NCBI GenBank assembly: GCA_003518245.1
Contig: DOZA01000149.1
Span: 1 to 16,137 of the forward strand
DNA length: 16,137 nucleotides
Reading direction: 5' to 3'
Source: Bacteroidales bacterium
GTDB lineage: Bacteria > Bacteroidota > Bacteroidia > Bacteroidales > VadinHA17
Below are positions 7,383 to 15,331 of this stretch, one piece after another. The number at the start of each line of letters is the position of its first letter. Positions within the stretch are counted from its first letter, which is position 1. The translations under genes and the position numbers were made by a program. The notes under the pieces are model-generated. The model was given only the letters and a program-made list of their open reading frames with translations, had not been told where the DNA came from and did no database searches.

Positions 7383-8819
7383 ATGAAAATAAAACGGTTA
7401 CATATTACAAGTATTGTTTTCTTTGCATTTTTTACTATGGGTGTGTCAGCAATAGGGATACAACAGGATACTGTTTCAGGAGATGAAACCATAGTATATA
7501 AATTCGATATTAAGAAAACGATAGCTGCTCCCGTGTGGCGGACTACAAAAATGAGCCTGAAGGAAGCCAGCGAGATAGGTGCTGATTATATACTGATCCA
7601 TATGAATACCTATGGGGGACAGGTCGATATGGCTGATTCGATAAGAACAGCCATACTTAATTATAACAAACCTGTTCTAGTATTTATCGATAACCAGGCA
7701 ATATCAGCGGGAGCTCTAATCGCTATTGCCTGTGACAGCATTTACATGAGACCGGGAGGCAGTATTGGGGCTGCCACTGTTGTAGACCAGACCGGGCAGC
7801 AGGTACCGGACAAGTATCAGTCATTTATGCGTGGGATGATGCGCGCAACAGCAGAAGCACACGGTAAGAAGCCTGTTATTAAGGATGGAGATACAACGTA
7901 TGTATGGCACAGAGATCCATCAATAGCCGAATCAATGGTTGATCCTAAAGTATATGTAGAAGGTATCAGTGATACAGGAAGTGTGCTTACCCTTACTACT
8001 ATGGAAGCTTTAGACATGGGTTTCTGTGAGGGGAAAGCCCTTAATCCTGAAGAGGTGCTGGAAAAAGCAGGTATTGAGAATTATAAGCTTGAAGAATTCA
8101 GACCTGGAGGTGCTGAGAAGATTATACAGTTTCTGATTAACCCTGTAATATCAGGCTTATTGATAATGATCATAATAGGAGGTCTGTATTTTGAGCTGCA
8201 ATCACCGGGTGTCGGTTTTCCCCTGGCAATAGCAGTACTGGCCGCTATACTTTACTTTGCCCCTCTTTACCTTGAAGGATTGCAATCGAACTGGCAAATA
8301 GTCATTTTTGTAGCTGGGATAATCCTGGTTATAGTTGAGATATTTGCAATCCCGGGTTTCGGTGTAACAGGCGTGCTGGGTATAGCAGGAATAATTATTG
8401 GTCTTACATTTACTATGATGGATAAAATAAATTTTGAATTTGGACCATCATCCGGGGGGCAGGGTGTACAGGCAGCAATAGCTTCACTTGCAATTGTAGT
8501 AGTATCAATGTTCCTGTCTTTTATCCTGTCAATATGGCTCAGTAAAAAACTTTTCTCACCTAATAATCTTTTCGGAAAGCTGGCACTTCAAAAAATACAG
8601 AAGGTAGACGAGGGATATATCAGCTTTGACAGTAAAAAACAAAAATCCTTAATAGGTACAAAAGGGAAAGCTTATACTGTACTAAGACCGTCAGGCAAGG
8701 TGGTTATTAATGATGAAATTTATGATGCTCGATCGGAGATAGGATTCATTGAAAAAGGGACAGACATAACCGTTATAAGAGACGAAGCAGGACAATTATA
8801 TGTTTTGAAAGATGAATGA
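7383..8819 (+). CDS. NfeD-family membrane serine protease, long form (ClpP-like plus NfeD domain)
   Basis: The 478-residue protein has a signal peptide (1-23, probable cleavage after VSA), a ClpP-crotonase-type protease domain (about 36-240), a cluster of about four or five hydrophobic helices (246-387) and a soluble C-terminal OB-fold NfeD domain (about 398-478). The protease core shows MNTYGGQVDMAD (74-85), AISAGALIA with the nucleophile Ser109 (106-114), PGGSIGAA (124-131) and Lys144 in PDKYQSFMR, which together fit the Ser-Lys dyad described for the archaeal homologue PH1510. Homologues cleave the C-terminus of stomatin/flotillin-like proteins and are usually encoded next to one. No such gene is present here. 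The neighbours are mqnA 16 nt before and a GNAT gene 6 nt after, so the three form a likely operon. Confidence 0.93.
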   Translation: MKIKRLHITSIVFFAFFTMGVSAIGIQQDTVSGDETIVYKFDIKKTIAAPVWRTTKMSLKEASEIGADYILIHMNTYGGQVDMADSIRTAILNYNKPVLVFIDNQAISAGALIAIACDSIYMRPGGSIGAATVVDQTGQQVPDKYQSFMRGMMRATAEAHGKKPVIKDGDTTYVWHRDPSIAESMVDPKVYVEGISDTGSVLTLTTMEALDMGFCEGKALNPEEVLEKAGIENYKLEEFRPGGAEKIIQFLINPVISGLLIMIIIGGLYFELQSPGVGFPLAIAVLAAILYFAPLYLEGLQSNWQIVIFVAGIILVIVEIFAIPGFGVTGVLGIAGIIIGLTFTMMDKINFEFGPSSGGQGVQAAIASLAIVVVSMFLSFILSIWLSKKLFSPNNLFGKLALQKIQKVDEGYISFDSKKQKSLIGTKGKAYTVLRPSGKVVINDEIYDARSEIGFIEKGTDITVIRDEAGQLYVLKDE

Positions 8820-8825
8820 ACCGTT

Positions 8826-9260
8826 ATGAAAAGATACAGGATTAGAGACTATGAGCCCGTGGACTACGATGCTATAATGAACTTATGGCAGTTAACAGGA
8901 ATGGGCAAGCCTGAAAGAGGAGACGACAAAGTAACTATTGATCGCTGTATACAAAAAGGAGGCAGGCTATTAATACTCGAAGATAGCAGTAATAATAAAA
9001 TTTCAGGCACCTCATGGCTTACATTTGATGGAAGAAGATTATATCTTCATCACTTTGGCTTATTGCCTGAATACCAAGGAAAAGGATTATCCAAACACCT
9101 GCTTGAAAAGACACTTGAATATGTTAAGGAAACAGGATATCAGGTTAAACTGGAAGTGCACAGTACCAATACTGTGGCCATAAACCTCTATAAGAAATAT
9201 GGATTCAAATACCTGGGTGATTACGAGGTGTTTATAATAAGAAACACAGATGATATATAA
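8826..9260 (+). CDS. GNAT-family N-acetyltransferase
   Basis: This 144-residue protein is a single GNAT domain. The N-terminus (RIRDYEPVDYDAIMNLW) is the typical first strand and helix. The acetyl-CoA-binding motif A is LLPEYQGKGLSKHLLE (79-94, with the Q-x-x-G-x-G-like Q84-G85-K86-G87), and motif B is NTVAINLYKKYGFKYLGDY (115-133). It resembles RimI-type and small-molecule acetyltransferases. The acceptor cannot be predicted. The start is 6 nt downstream of the NfeD stop, which indicates translational or transcriptional coupling. Confidence 0.9.
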   Translation: MKRYRIRDYEPVDYDAIMNLWQLTGMGKPERGDDKVTIDRCIQKGGRLLILEDSSNNKISGTSWLTFDGRRLYLHHFGLLPEYQGKGLSKHLLEKTLEYVKETGYQVKLEVHSTNTVAINLYKKYGFKYLGDYEVFIIRNTDDI

Positions 9261-9290
9261 TAAAGAGAATTCTTAAAACTATGTTAAAAG

Positions 9291-9313
9291 AAGTACAGTA
9301 TCATCATGTACTT
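9291..9313. promoter_or_regulatory. Inverted repeat between the GNAT and helix-turn-helix genes
   Basis: AAGTACA (9291-9297) and TGTACTT (9307-9313) are perfect inverted arms separated by 9 nt. A run of A/T with two T-tracts follows (to about 9333). It could be a weak terminator for the preceding operon (only two G-C pairs in the stem) or an operator for the helix-turn-helix gene whose start lies 46 nt beyond it. Confidence 0.4.
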
Positions 9314-9358
9314 AATAAATTTTTTATTTTTATATACTGAGGGTAAAACGAATTTAGA

Positions 9359-9610
9359 ATGATGAGCAGAACAATTACATTCAATAAACTTAGGGAAATA
9401 AAAGACCAGCTTCCTGAAGGAGGCGTAAAGACCATAGCAAGGAAACTTGATATGAATGAGGAAACCGTAAGGAATTACTTTGGTGGCTGGAACTTTGACC
9501 AGGGTGAAAGTATTGGTATACACATGGAACAGGGACCCGATGGAGGATTGGTCACACTGGATGATACAACCATACTTGATATTGCAGAGAAAATGATATC
9601 ATCTGAATAA
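9359..9610 (+). CDS. Small helix-turn-helix DNA-binding protein
   Basis: This 83-residue protein has an N-terminal helix-turn-helix region. GGVKTIARKLDMNEETVRNY (21-40) reads as helix, turn and recognition helix, like the HTH of small regulators that respond to 'which genes to repeat at each replication of the pattern'-type cues only in homologues not seen here, so no signal is assigned. A glycine/tryptophan link (FGGWNF) and an acidic C-terminal half follow (LVTLDDTTILDIAEKMI, 64-80). It resembles small Bacteroidota proteins annotated only as DNA-binding. Two ATG codons in tandem (9359 and 9362) are equally plausible starts. The gene stands apart from its neighbours by about 100 nt on each side, so it is probably transcribed alone. 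No family function is known to me. A transcription regulator or nucleoid-associated protein is the inference. Confidence 0.72.
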   Translation: MMSRTITFNKLREIKDQLPEGGVKTIARKLDMNEETVRNYFGGWNFDQGESIGIHMEQGPDGGLVTLDDTTILDIAEKMISSE

Positions 9611-9712
9611 TTATTATTCGGCAACCACAAGCTGTTGTATAATTATCTTCTTACTACAATCTCATACTGTATTTTTTATTACTTTTCAGGTAAATTTAAA
9701 TTCCTGAAGAAT

Positions 9713-11524
9713 ATGAAACATACATTGGTATTTACAATTGCTTGCTTACTTACAATAACAGCCTGTAAGCAAAGTGACGAAGTTGTAATAAATTTTAAGT
9801 ATGATGATAACCTGAGCCTTGAATATCATGAGGTGATAGATGCATATACTCAGCTTGCCAATCATTACCCCGAGGCCAGGCTGGTGAAGATGGGTAAAAC
9901 AGATATAGGTAAACCTCTTCATCTCTTTATGATCTCGGGCGACAGGGATTTCAATCCTGAGTCTATCAGGAAAAAGGGCAGATGTATAGTTCTTATAAAT
10001 AATGGTATTCACCCTGGAGAGCCTGAAGGTATTGATGCCAGCATTCAGTTTTCATGGGATGTGCTAAGAAATAAAAATGATCTAAAAAATATTCTTGACA
10101 GTGTGGTGATCGGAATAATACCCGTTTATAATATAGGAGGTGCTCTTGACAGAAGTGAGTATTACCGAACCAACCAGAACGGCCCGATATACAATGGGAG
10201 AAGAAGGAATGCACGTAATCTTGACCTGAACCGTGATTTTGCTAAACAGGAAACAGAAAATGCACGCAGTTTTGCCAGAATATTTCATAACCTCAACCCC
10301 GATGTATTCCTTGATACCCATACAACTAACGGATCGGATCATCAATATACAATAACCCTGATAGCAACACTATACAGTAAACTTGATACTGCTATGGGTA
10401 AGTTCTTTCACGATAAGATGCTTCCGGGATTATATGAAAGAATGGAAAAAAACTCTGAATACGGGATGATACCCTATGTCAGAATGACAAACTATTTTGG
10501 TGATATTAAAGATGGTATAATGGGATATAATGATCATCCCTTCTATTCAACGGGCTATGCCGCTTTGTTCAACTGCTATTCATTCATGACCGAAAACCTT
10601 GTGTATAAATACTTCCCTGACAGGGTCAGGTCAGTCATCGATTTTCTTACACAGCTTACCGGTTTTACATATGATAACTGCAGCGAAATAAGAAAACTGA
10701 AAGATGAGGCTGACAGGAAAATCAAAGAACAGGAAGTATTTCACCTCAATTGGGAGATTGATATGTCATATTCCGAAGACCTGCTTTTCAAAGGATATGA
10801 ATATGTCAGACCTGAACGCTCAGAGCGCATGAGATCAAGAGGTTACTATGACCATAACAGGCCATGGATTGATACAATACCTTACTTCACAAAATATGAT
10901 CCTGTGCTTATTGTAACAAAGCCCCGCGCATATATTATACCACAGGCCTGGAGTGATATCGTCAATAAACTGAGGCGTAATGAAGTGTGTGTATACAGGT
11001 TAGACGAAGATACTGATTTTGAGGTTGAAACATATTATATCGAAAATGTGGAACATTCTCAAAGGACCAACCAGGGTCATTATGTTAACAACAATGTGGA
11101 TGTACGCCTGGTAAAACAGGTAATGCCTTATTATAAAGGTGATTATGTAATATTCACCAATCAACATGCGAATAAGTTTATTGTTGAGATGCTGGAGCCG
11201 CGTGCTCCCAATTCATATTTCGCCTGGAACTATTTTGACCCTATAATTGAATCTCATGATTTTTATTCCATATGGGGATTCCAGGATCAGTTAATGGAGA
11301 TGCTTGAAAAAAACGAAGAATTACGTACCCAGCTGGAAAAAAAGAAGTATGAAGACATCAGTTTTAAAAATGACCAGATGGCCCAACTCAGGTTTATCTA
11401 TGAACGTTCTCCGATGTATGAAATAGAGAAATATAACAGGCTATACCCTGTTACAAGGCTTATGCAGGAGCCTGAAGATCTAAAAATCAAAGCTGTAACC
11501 AGCACTGTTGTTGAATCTGAGTGA
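9713..11524 (+). CDS. M14-family zinc carboxypeptidase-like lipoprotein
   Basis: The protein has 603 residues from the ATG at 9713. An in-frame ATG at 9635 would prefix 26 residues and bury the signal peptide, so I reject it. The N-terminus is a lipoprotein signal with lipobox ITAC (Cys18). The residues after it, KQSDE, include an S-D-E run that resembles surface-export signals reported for some Bacteroidota lipoproteins, but this is weak. The M14 peptidase domain (about 40-310) shows zinc ligands His100 and Glu103 in NNGIHPGEPEG and His203 in DTHTTNG. The substrate-binding pattern DLNRDF (171-176, with Arg174) and a probable catalytic glutamate, Glu294 in FMTEN, are also present. The last 290 or so residues are unlike the classical family and form an additional domain I do not recognise. 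Likely role: an envelope peptidase acting on peptides or peptidoglycan fragments. Confidence 0.88.
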   Translation: MKHTLVFTIACLLTITACKQSDEVVINFKYDDNLSLEYHEVIDAYTQLANHYPEARLVKMGKTDIGKPLHLFMISGDRDFNPESIRKKGRCIVLINNGIHPGEPEGIDASIQFSWDVLRNKNDLKNILDSVVIGIIPVYNIGGALDRSEYYRTNQNGPIYNGRRRNARNLDLNRDFAKQETENARSFARIFHNLNPDVFLDTHTTNGSDHQYTITLIATLYSKLDTAMGKFFHDKMLPGLYERMEKNSEYGMIPYVRMTNYFGDIKDGIMGYNDHPFYSTGYAALFNCYSFMTENLVYKYFPDRVRSVIDFLTQLTGFTYDNCSEIRKLKDEADRKIKEQEVFHLNWEIDMSYSEDLLFKGYEYVRPERSERMRSRGYYDHNRPWIDTIPYFTKYDPVLIVTKPRAYIIPQAWSDIVNKLRRNEVCVYRLDEDTDFEVETYYIENVEHSQRTNQGHYVNNNVDVRLVKQVMPYYKGDYVIFTNQHANKFIVEMLEPRAPNSYFAWNYFDPIIESHDFYSIWGFQDQLMEMLEKNEELRTQLEKKKYEDISFKNDQMAQLRFIYERSPMYEIEKYNRLYPVTRLMQEPEDLKIKAVTSTVVESE

Positions 11525-11566
11525 TTTTATTGTTCTTGGGGGTGTATTTAAGATCATATCACAACC

Positions 11567-12178
11567 TTACTTTACCATAAAATCAATCAGTTTGCGGTCA
11601 CCGATATAACCTGTCAGCCTGTCATTTCGTTTGACTTGCCCCACACCAGAAGGTGTACCTGTAAATATAAGATCCCCTGTTTTCAGTGTAAAGAAACCTG
11701 ATACATACGATATTATCTGATTGAAATTAAATATTAGCTGGCTCGTATTACCAGACTGTACTGTTTTACCATTTTTCTCAAGCCTGAAAGAGATACTGCC
11801 TACATCACCGGCTTCCTTTACAGTTATAAATTCACCTATGGGTGCAGCACCATCAAACGATTTGGATATATCCCATGGCATTCCTGACGATGAAAGAGAA
11901 GATTGAAGGTCACGTGCTGTAAAATCGATACCCACTGTAAGACGGTCATAATACCTGTAAGCATATTTATCTGCTATTGAACGACCCAGTTTACAAATGC
12001 GCAGGACTATTTCAATCTCATAATGAATATTCTCGGTAAAACCGGGTATAAAAAAAGGTTTATTATTCTTGAGCAAGGAGGAGTCGGGTTTCAGAAACAC
12101 AACCTGATTATCAGGCAGGGCCCTGCCCATCTCCCTGGCATGATCACTGTAGTTTAAACCAATACAGATAATTTTCAT
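11567..12178 (-). CDS. Fumarylacetoacetate hydrolase (FAHD) family protein
   Basis: This 203-residue protein is a single FAH domain. It begins KIICIGLNYSDHAREMG, the usual N-terminal strand. The metal ligands are Glu54 and Glu56 in HYEIEIVLRI and Asp85 in TVGIDFTARDLQ. Lys106 in SKSFDG and the closing motif FTGTPSGVG (172-180) are present. Family members hydrolyse acylpyruvates or decarboxylate oxaloacetate using Mg or Mn. The length and the lack of an N-terminal extension resemble FAHD1-type acylpyruvase/oxaloacetate decarboxylases, but the substrate is not determined. The start is 16 nt past the exonuclease stop, which suggests cotranscription. The 42-nt gap to the convergent peptidase gene shows no convincing terminator. 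Confidence 0.92.
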   Translation of the reverse strand: MKIICIGLNYSDHAREMGRALPDNQVVFLKPDSSLLKNNKPFFIPGFTENIHYEIEIVLRICKLGRSIADKYAYRYYDRLTVGIDFTARDLQSSLSSSGMPWDISKSFDGAAPIGEFITVKEAGDVGSISFRLEKNGKTVQSGNTSQLIFNFNQIISYVSGFFTLKTGDLIFTGTPSGVGQVKRNDRLTGYIGDRKLIDFMVK

Positions 12179-12194
12179 GTTATATCAAATGGGT

Positions 12195-12965
12195 TTAACC
12201 ATTATTAAATGACCGTAGCTTTATTTCAGTCAGCACTTTTTTGGTGTATTCCGGGAAGTCACCGTCAAGCATCCAATTAAAATAGCTTGGTTCATTCTTC
12301 AACACATCCTCAACAAGTTTACCCTTATGTTTTCCAAAATTGAAAACCTCCTGCCCTTTTGAATTATAAATGATCCGTCCGGCAAGGTCAGCAAACTTAT
12401 TATGATGACTGAATTTAGAGAGTTTTTCAATATCATTTTCAAGATCATCATACCTGTCAAGTTGTGCTTTCAGTATTTCATATGTGGCTTCTGTATCTGC
12501 TTTTGCACTGTGAGCATGAGTAAGATCCTTATCACAGTAAAATTTATAGGCCGCACTCAGGGTTCTCTGCTCCTTCTTATGAAAAATCACCTGCACATCA
12601 ACATATTTTCTTTTCCTTATGTCAAAGTCAATACCTTCCCTGAGAAATTCCTCGGCAAGAAGGGGTATATCAAACCTGATGGCATTATAACCTGCCAGAT
12701 CACATCCTTCAAGGAATTTGGCCAGGCTCTTACCAATCTCTTTAAAGCTGGGGCAGTCTTTTACATCTTCATCAGTCATTCCATGGATAGCTGATGCCTG
12801 AGGGCTTATAGGAATGCATGGGTTAAGCCTTTTTGTAAACCATTCTTCGCTGCCGTTCGGGTGCACTTTAACAACTGAAATTTCAATAATACGATCTTTA
12901 GCAACATCTATACCTGTTGTTTCCAGATCGAAGAATGCGAGTGGTCGTTTCAGGTTTAGTTCCAT
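12195..12965 (-). CDS. DnaQ-like DEDDh 3'-5' exonuclease with ExoX-like C-terminal domain
   Basis: This 256-residue protein has a complete DEDDh exonuclease domain (about 7-170). Asp13 and Glu15 are in FFDLETTG, Asp99 in GYNAIRFDIPLL, and His152 and Asp157 in HAHSAKADTEAT. These residues bind two metal ions that cut 3' ends. A second, shorter domain (about 195-250; FNFGKHKGKLVEDV and YFNWMLDGDFPEYT) matches the ExoX-like C-terminal region found in many Bacteroidota exonucleases. The gene lies downstream of dnaN, which suggests a role with the clamp or in repair, but it is not proven to be the polymerase III epsilon subunit. The start ATG at 12965 follows three 8-bp repeats. The FAHD gene follows after 16 nt. 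Confidence 0.93.
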   Translation of the reverse strand: MELNLKRPLAFFDLETTGIDVAKDRIIEISVVKVHPNGSEEWFTKRLNPCIPISPQASAIHGMTDEDVKDCPSFKEIGKSLAKFLEGCDLAGYNAIRFDIPLLAEEFLREGIDFDIRKRKYVDVQVIFHKKEQRTLSAAYKFYCDKDLTHAHSAKADTEATYEILKAQLDRYDDLENDIEKLSKFSHHNKFADLAGRIIYNSKGQEVFNFGKHKGKLVEDVLKNEPSYFNWMLDGDFPEYTKKVLTEIKLRSFNNG

Positions 12966-12972
12966 AAGGAGA

Positions 12973-12996
12973 ATTGGATTATTGGATTACTGGATT
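12973..12996. repeat. 8-bp tandem repeat, three copies, before the exonuclease gene
   Basis: ATTGGATT (12973-12980), ATTGGATT (12981-12988) and ACTGGATT (12989-12996) are contiguous, with one mismatch in the last. The array ends 7 nt upstream of the exonuclease start codon on the minus strand, where a ribosome would bind. Confidence 0.85.
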
Positions 12997-13070
12997 ATTA
13001 AAAACAGGGTTAATTGTAATACATAATTATTAGCTCCTGCCGGCAATAATTACCTGCTGTCCGTACGTCT

Positions 13071-13098
13071 GCATCTCATATCTCGCACTTCATATTTA
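13071..13098. repeat. 7-bp degenerate tandem repeat, four copies, after dnaN
   Basis: The units GCATCTC, ATATCTC, GCACTTC and ATATTTA (13071-13098) are contiguous variants of one heptamer. Alternatively they read as two 14-bp copies agreeing at 10 positions. The array stops 2 nt short of the dnaN stop codon (13101-13103). Confidence 0.6.
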
Positions 13099-13100
13099 CA

Positions 13101-14231
13101 TCAGGCATTTATCATCATAGGCATAAGAAGCATTAATACATCTTCAGCCTCGTTATCTGTCTCCGAGGGTAAGAATAAACCGGCCCTGGTTGGGTCGGCC
13201 AGTTCAATAACAACATCTGAAGACTCGAGATTAGATAGTATTTCAAGCAGGAATACTGATTTAAATCCTATCTCCATGTCCTCTCCTTCATATTCACAAT
13301 TCAGTCTTTCATATGCTGAAATGGAGAAATCAATATCCTGTGCAGAAACCCTGATTTGGTTTCCTGTCAGCTCCAGCTTAACAAGGTTACTGGCCTGATT
13401 TGAGAATACTGACACTCTTTTAAGCGTATTAAATAATTCTATTTTGTCTATTCTGATCTTTCTCGGGTTGTTTGTGGGTATTACTGAATTATAGTTCGGA
13501 TAATTACCTTCAACAAGTCTGCATACAACCTTATATTCAGAAAGAGAAAAGAAAGCATTTTTGTCGTCGAATTCAAGATCTACTTTGCCTTCCTCTTTAG
13601 GAAGGATATTTTTCATCAGTGATGCAGGTTTCTTTGGTAATATAAATGAAGCATTCTCCTCAGAATGAGCGTCGCTACGCTGATACCTCACCAGCTTATG
13701 TGCATCAGATGCCACAAAGGTTATCTTATCTGTTCCGGCTTCTACAAATATACCTCCCATCACAGGTCTTAGTTCATCATCAGCAGTGGCAAAAACTGTT
13801 TTACTAATACCTGAAAGCAGGATATCAGCATCAATATTGAAAGCAACCTTTTTATCTTCTTTTATTGAAGGCAGAACAGGAAAGTCGACCCCATTCTGAC
13901 CAACAATACTGAATTTACCTTTTTCAGAGCTTATCACTACTGCCATGGTCTCAAGGTTAATCTCAAAAGTAAGTGGTTGCTCCGAAAATTCCTTGAGTGT
14001 ATCCAGAAGTATCCTGGCCGGGATAGCAATACTACCCTCCCCATCGGTATTCTCCAGGCTCATTTTTGTAATAAGTGTTGATTCAAGATCAGAAGCTGTA
14101 ATCTCCAGGTTACCCCCTTCAAGTTTAAAAAGGAAATTATCAAGTATAGGAAGTGTATTTTTTGTACTTATTACCTTGCTTATTCCCTGAAGATGGCCCA
14201 GAAGCTCGGTACTCGATACGACGAATTTCAT
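13101..14231 (-). CDS. dnaN: DNA polymerase III beta subunit (sliding clamp)
   Basis: The clamp encircles DNA as a dimer and tethers the replicative polymerase and many repair enzymes. The 376-residue length, the start MKFVVSSTELLGHLQGISKVI, the TLPILDNFLF stretch (26-35), ETDNEAEDVLMLLMPM near the C-terminus and the overall three-domain repeat match DnaN of Bacteroidota. No residue is obviously missing. The start at 14231 is the first ATG and is family-like. It lies 136 nt past the stop of the DUF4340 gene, so it probably has its own promoter, and the exonuclease gene follows 135 nt downstream. It is not next to dnaA here, at least within the window, as it would be in many Firmicutes and Proteobacteria. 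Confidence 0.97.
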   Translation of the reverse strand: MKFVVSSTELLGHLQGISKVISTKNTLPILDNFLFKLEGGNLEITASDLESTLITKMSLENTDGEGSIAIPARILLDTLKEFSEQPLTFEINLETMAVVISSEKGKFSIVGQNGVDFPVLPSIKEDKKVAFNIDADILLSGISKTVFATADDELRPVMGGIFVEAGTDKITFVASDAHKLVRYQRSDAHSEENASFILPKKPASLMKNILPKEEGKVDLEFDDKNAFFSLSEYKVVCRLVEGNYPNYNSVIPTNNPRKIRIDKIELFNTLKRVSVFSNQASNLVKLELTGNQIRVSAQDIDFSISAYERLNCEYEGEDMEIGFKSVFLLEILSNLESSDVVIELADPTRAGLFLPSETDNEAEDVLMLLMPMMINA

Positions 14232-14272
14232 GTTTTATGTTTATTTAAAGTTACCAATTATCTCTATAACAA

Positions 14273-14300
14273 CAAGTAAATGATCTAAATGCCTGACAAA
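14273..14300 (-). promoter_or_regulatory. Weak candidate dnaN promoter
   Basis: On the minus strand TTTG (14297-14300) is followed after 18 nt by TACTTG (14273-14278), a shortened version of the Bacteroidota TAnnTTTG element. The dnaN start codon lies about 40 nt further on. The -7 match is imperfect. The rest of this 136-nt gap is AT-rich with no other signal. Confidence 0.22.
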
Positions 14301-14367
14301 TAGACATGTTTTAAATTTATTACAGATTATCAATATTAGTAAAAAAAGTTATATCCTCAAATAAAAA

Positions 14368-15330
14368 TCATTCTGAAATAAAATAAGACGGGCCTTTAAT
14401 AAGCGGATCCACATCATAGTATTTTATTATGAATAAATCCTCTGCCCTGTTTGTAGTTCCCCACATCCTGTCAGTATCAACCTGCAACATATTCCCTTTC
14501 TTTATTTTCCTCTTCCATGTAAAGAGGTTAATTGTATCATTATCAAGAGTAAATACTGTAAGTTTAAAATATGGATTCCCTGCTGTTATTGAATCACTTG
14601 CAGCCTTACTTATGTTATAAGCCCAGTTCTCAAAAGGTATAAACGTAAAATATGATAGGTATCTCTCCACAGCCATTGTATCGATAGCTCCATTTTCATT
14701 TTCTTCACTGGAGAAGCCAATACCATTTTCAGTCCGGTTTATAGTAAAAGATGAATCAGGATCATTATAATAATTCATTTGTATTTCAGATATCTGAGAA
14801 GGTCTGTATCTGAAAACAGTAAACGGCAACCAGAACCTGGCATCGTCAAAAAAATAGAGTGTTGGATCGGTATCATAACCAGGCATATGCATTATAAATG
14901 GTTTTGTATTCTTTCTTTTCTGCATAATACCCGGTTTATCCCTGTTGGCACTCCTGAAAACGTGAAAAGACTGCATCAATTTTCTTTTGTCATATATTTT
15001 TACTTCAAGATGTTCAGTTAATTCACTTTCAACTAAATCCGAATAAACTTCATCCGATACCGGCGATTTGATGCTTATATCCCCTATAGTCTCCAAGAGA
15101 AATTCAACAGCCCCCTGTCTTGCAATATTTATATCGTTAACATACCAGCCTTGTGATCTACGGCTCAGTTTAACAGTATTATCTTCTCCTGATATTAGTA
15201 TTCGATATATCCTGTCTGTATGTTCAACATGGAAAACAGAATTGCCTGCTCCAAAAGGAATATGCCTGCCTATCGCAAACAACACGATAGCTATAATAAG
15301 GATTACTATAACTATTGCTATCTTTTTCAT
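14368..15330 (-). CDS. DUF4340-domain membrane-anchored protein
   Basis: The 320-residue protein begins MKKIAIVIVILIIAIVLFAIG, a single N-terminal helix (about 4-21) acting as anchor or uncleaved signal. A periplasmic domain rich in strands follows (ISGEDNTVKLSRRSQGWYVND, where the GWYVND pattern is a mark of DUF4340). DUF4340 proteins are often encoded beside GldG-like ABC components, as here: the start codon is 1 nt beyond the gldG stop, so the two genes are surely cotranscribed and likely work together. The function is not known. An accessory periplasmic part of the Gld ABC transporter is the inference. Confidence 0.85.
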   Translation of the reverse strand: MKKIAIVIVILIIAIVLFAIGRHIPFGAGNSVFHVEHTDRIYRILISGEDNTVKLSRRSQGWYVNDINIARQGAVEFLLETIGDISIKSPVSDEVYSDLVESELTEHLEVKIYDKRKLMQSFHVFRSANRDKPGIMQKRKNTKPFIMHMPGYDTDPTLYFFDDARFWLPFTVFRYRPSQISEIQMNYYNDPDSSFTINRTENGIGFSSEENENGAIDTMAVERYLSYFTFIPFENWAYNISKAASDSITAGNPYFKLTVFTLDNDTINLFTWKRKIKKGNMLQVDTDRMWGTTNRAEDLFIIKYYDVDPLIKGPSYFISE

Positions 15331-15331
15331 C

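Noticed and set aside
9635..9712. 26-residue N-terminal extension of the M14 lipoprotein
   Set aside because: It would place the lipoprotein signal peptide internally. The ATG at 9713 gives a normal signal and lipobox.
11522..11585. 9-bp inverted repeat (TGATTTTAT / ATAAAATCA) spanning the convergent gene ends
   Set aside because: The loop is 46 nt and the arms are nearly all A/T, and one arm lies inside the FAHD coding sequence, so a bidirectional terminator is not convincing.
12402..12794. 130-residue plus-strand open frame within the exonuclease gene
   Set aside because: It is antisense to a complete DEDDh exonuclease, with composition typical of a shadow frame.
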